A stretch of 6,989 nucleotides of DNA, from positions 1 to 6,989 of the forward strand of contig JANWKK010000053.1 of NCBI GenBank assembly GCA_025451425.1. The letters are read 5' to 3'. The notes under the pieces were generated by a model, which was not told the DNA's origin, did not search any database, and was given only the letters and a program-made list of their open reading frames with translations. The DNA is from Gemmatimonadaceae bacterium. Lineage in GTDB: Bacteria > Gemmatimonadota > Gemmatimonadetes > Gemmatimonadales > Gemmatimonadaceae. Positions within the stretch are counted from its first letter, which is position 1; every line of letters begins with the position of its first letter. The position numbers and the translations under genes are program-made. This document shows positions 6,892 to 6,989 of this stretch, piece by piece.

Positions 6892-6928
6892 TGTCATTCC
6901 GAGCGCGGCGAGGAATCTGCACCTGACA
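6892..6928. repeat. Nested inverted repeat, probable dispersed intergenic element
   Basis: Outer arms TGTCA (6892-6896) and TGACA (6924-6928) enclose inner arms ATTCC (6896-6900) and GGAAT (6912-6916). The core CATTCCGAGCGCGGCGAGG resembles a short intergenic repeat that I recall in many copies in several bacterial phyla. That resemblance is from memory, and only one copy is visible here. It fills most of the spacer between the permease and ATPase genes. Confidence 0.5.
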
Positions 6929-6933
6929 TCCGG

Positions 6934-6989
6934 TTATCCTTTAACCGCACCAGCCGTGAGCCCTTGCACGATCCGCCGCTGAAACGCGA
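6934..6989 (-). CDS. Carbohydrate ABC transporter permease, C-terminal 17 codons
   Basis: The open frame from the right edge ends at TAA (6936-6934) and encodes AFQRRIVQGLTAGAVKG. The ending VQGLTAGAVKG is characteristic of MalG/UgpE-type inner-membrane permeases of sugar ABC importers, which typically finish with a phenylalanine-glutamine-arginine stretch followed by this motif. The same strand and 54-nt spacing to the MalK-type ATPase indicate one transport operon. Only this short tail is present, so transmembrane segments and the EAA loop cannot be checked. The family assignment rests on the C-terminal motif plus context. Confidence 0.8.
   Translation of the reverse strand, partial: AFQRRIVQGLTAGAVKG

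Noticed and set aside
1..6989. CRISPR arrays, tRNA or rRNA genes, insertion sequences, toxin-antitoxin or defence genes
   Set aside because: I saw no regularly spaced repeats, cloverleaf sequences, transposase motifs or defence-protein motifs on either strand.

Overview
The window is a GC-rich bacterial segment whose recognisable genes all lie on the minus strand. Read in the direction of transcription they are: the last 17 codons of a sugar ABC-transporter permease (right edge), a MalK/UgpC-type ABC ATPase, a SusC/RagA-type TonB-dependent outer-membrane transporter, its SusD/RagB partner, and the first 167 codons of a VCBS/FG-GAP-repeat lipoprotein that runs off the left edge. High GC together with a SusC-SusD pair and a VCBS lipoprotein suggests a Gemmatimonadota-like or related non-Bacteroidota soil bacterium. 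This is inferred from gene content and protein style, because the window has no rRNA or other phylogenetic marker.

Layout: 1-503 VCBS lipoprotein (partial); 504-660 intergenic, with a perfect 17-bp hairpin next to a 10-bp palindrome; 661-2364 susD-like; a 3-nt gap; 2368-5481 susC-like; 5482-5754 regulatory region, with a good Shine-Dalgarno, a consensus -35 box, an operator-like dyad in the presumed promoter spacer, and a hairpin just after the ATPase gene; 5755-6879 malK-like; 6880-6933 a spacer holding a nested inverted repeat that looks like a dispersed intergenic repeat; 6934-6989 permease C-terminus.

Function: SusC and SusD together form a lidded outer-membrane importer for glycans or peptides. 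The MalK-type ATPase and permease belong to an inner-membrane carbohydrate ABC importer. If both serve the same substrate, the window holds an outer-to-inner membrane uptake route. The dyad-bearing promoter upstream of susC and the hairpin after malK, however, suggest two transcription units. No carbohydrate-active enzyme, sulfatase, peptidase or dedicated regulator lies in the window, so the substrate cannot be named.

I see no defence, mobile or otherwise new multi-gene system. The most unusual signal is compositional: the 8-mer CGTTAGGC (or its complement GCCTAACG) occurs six times, on both strands and inside all four main genes, and in five of the six it imposes a TTA or CTA leucine codon. 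The susC promoter/operator candidate and the cysteine-rich insertion in SusD come next.
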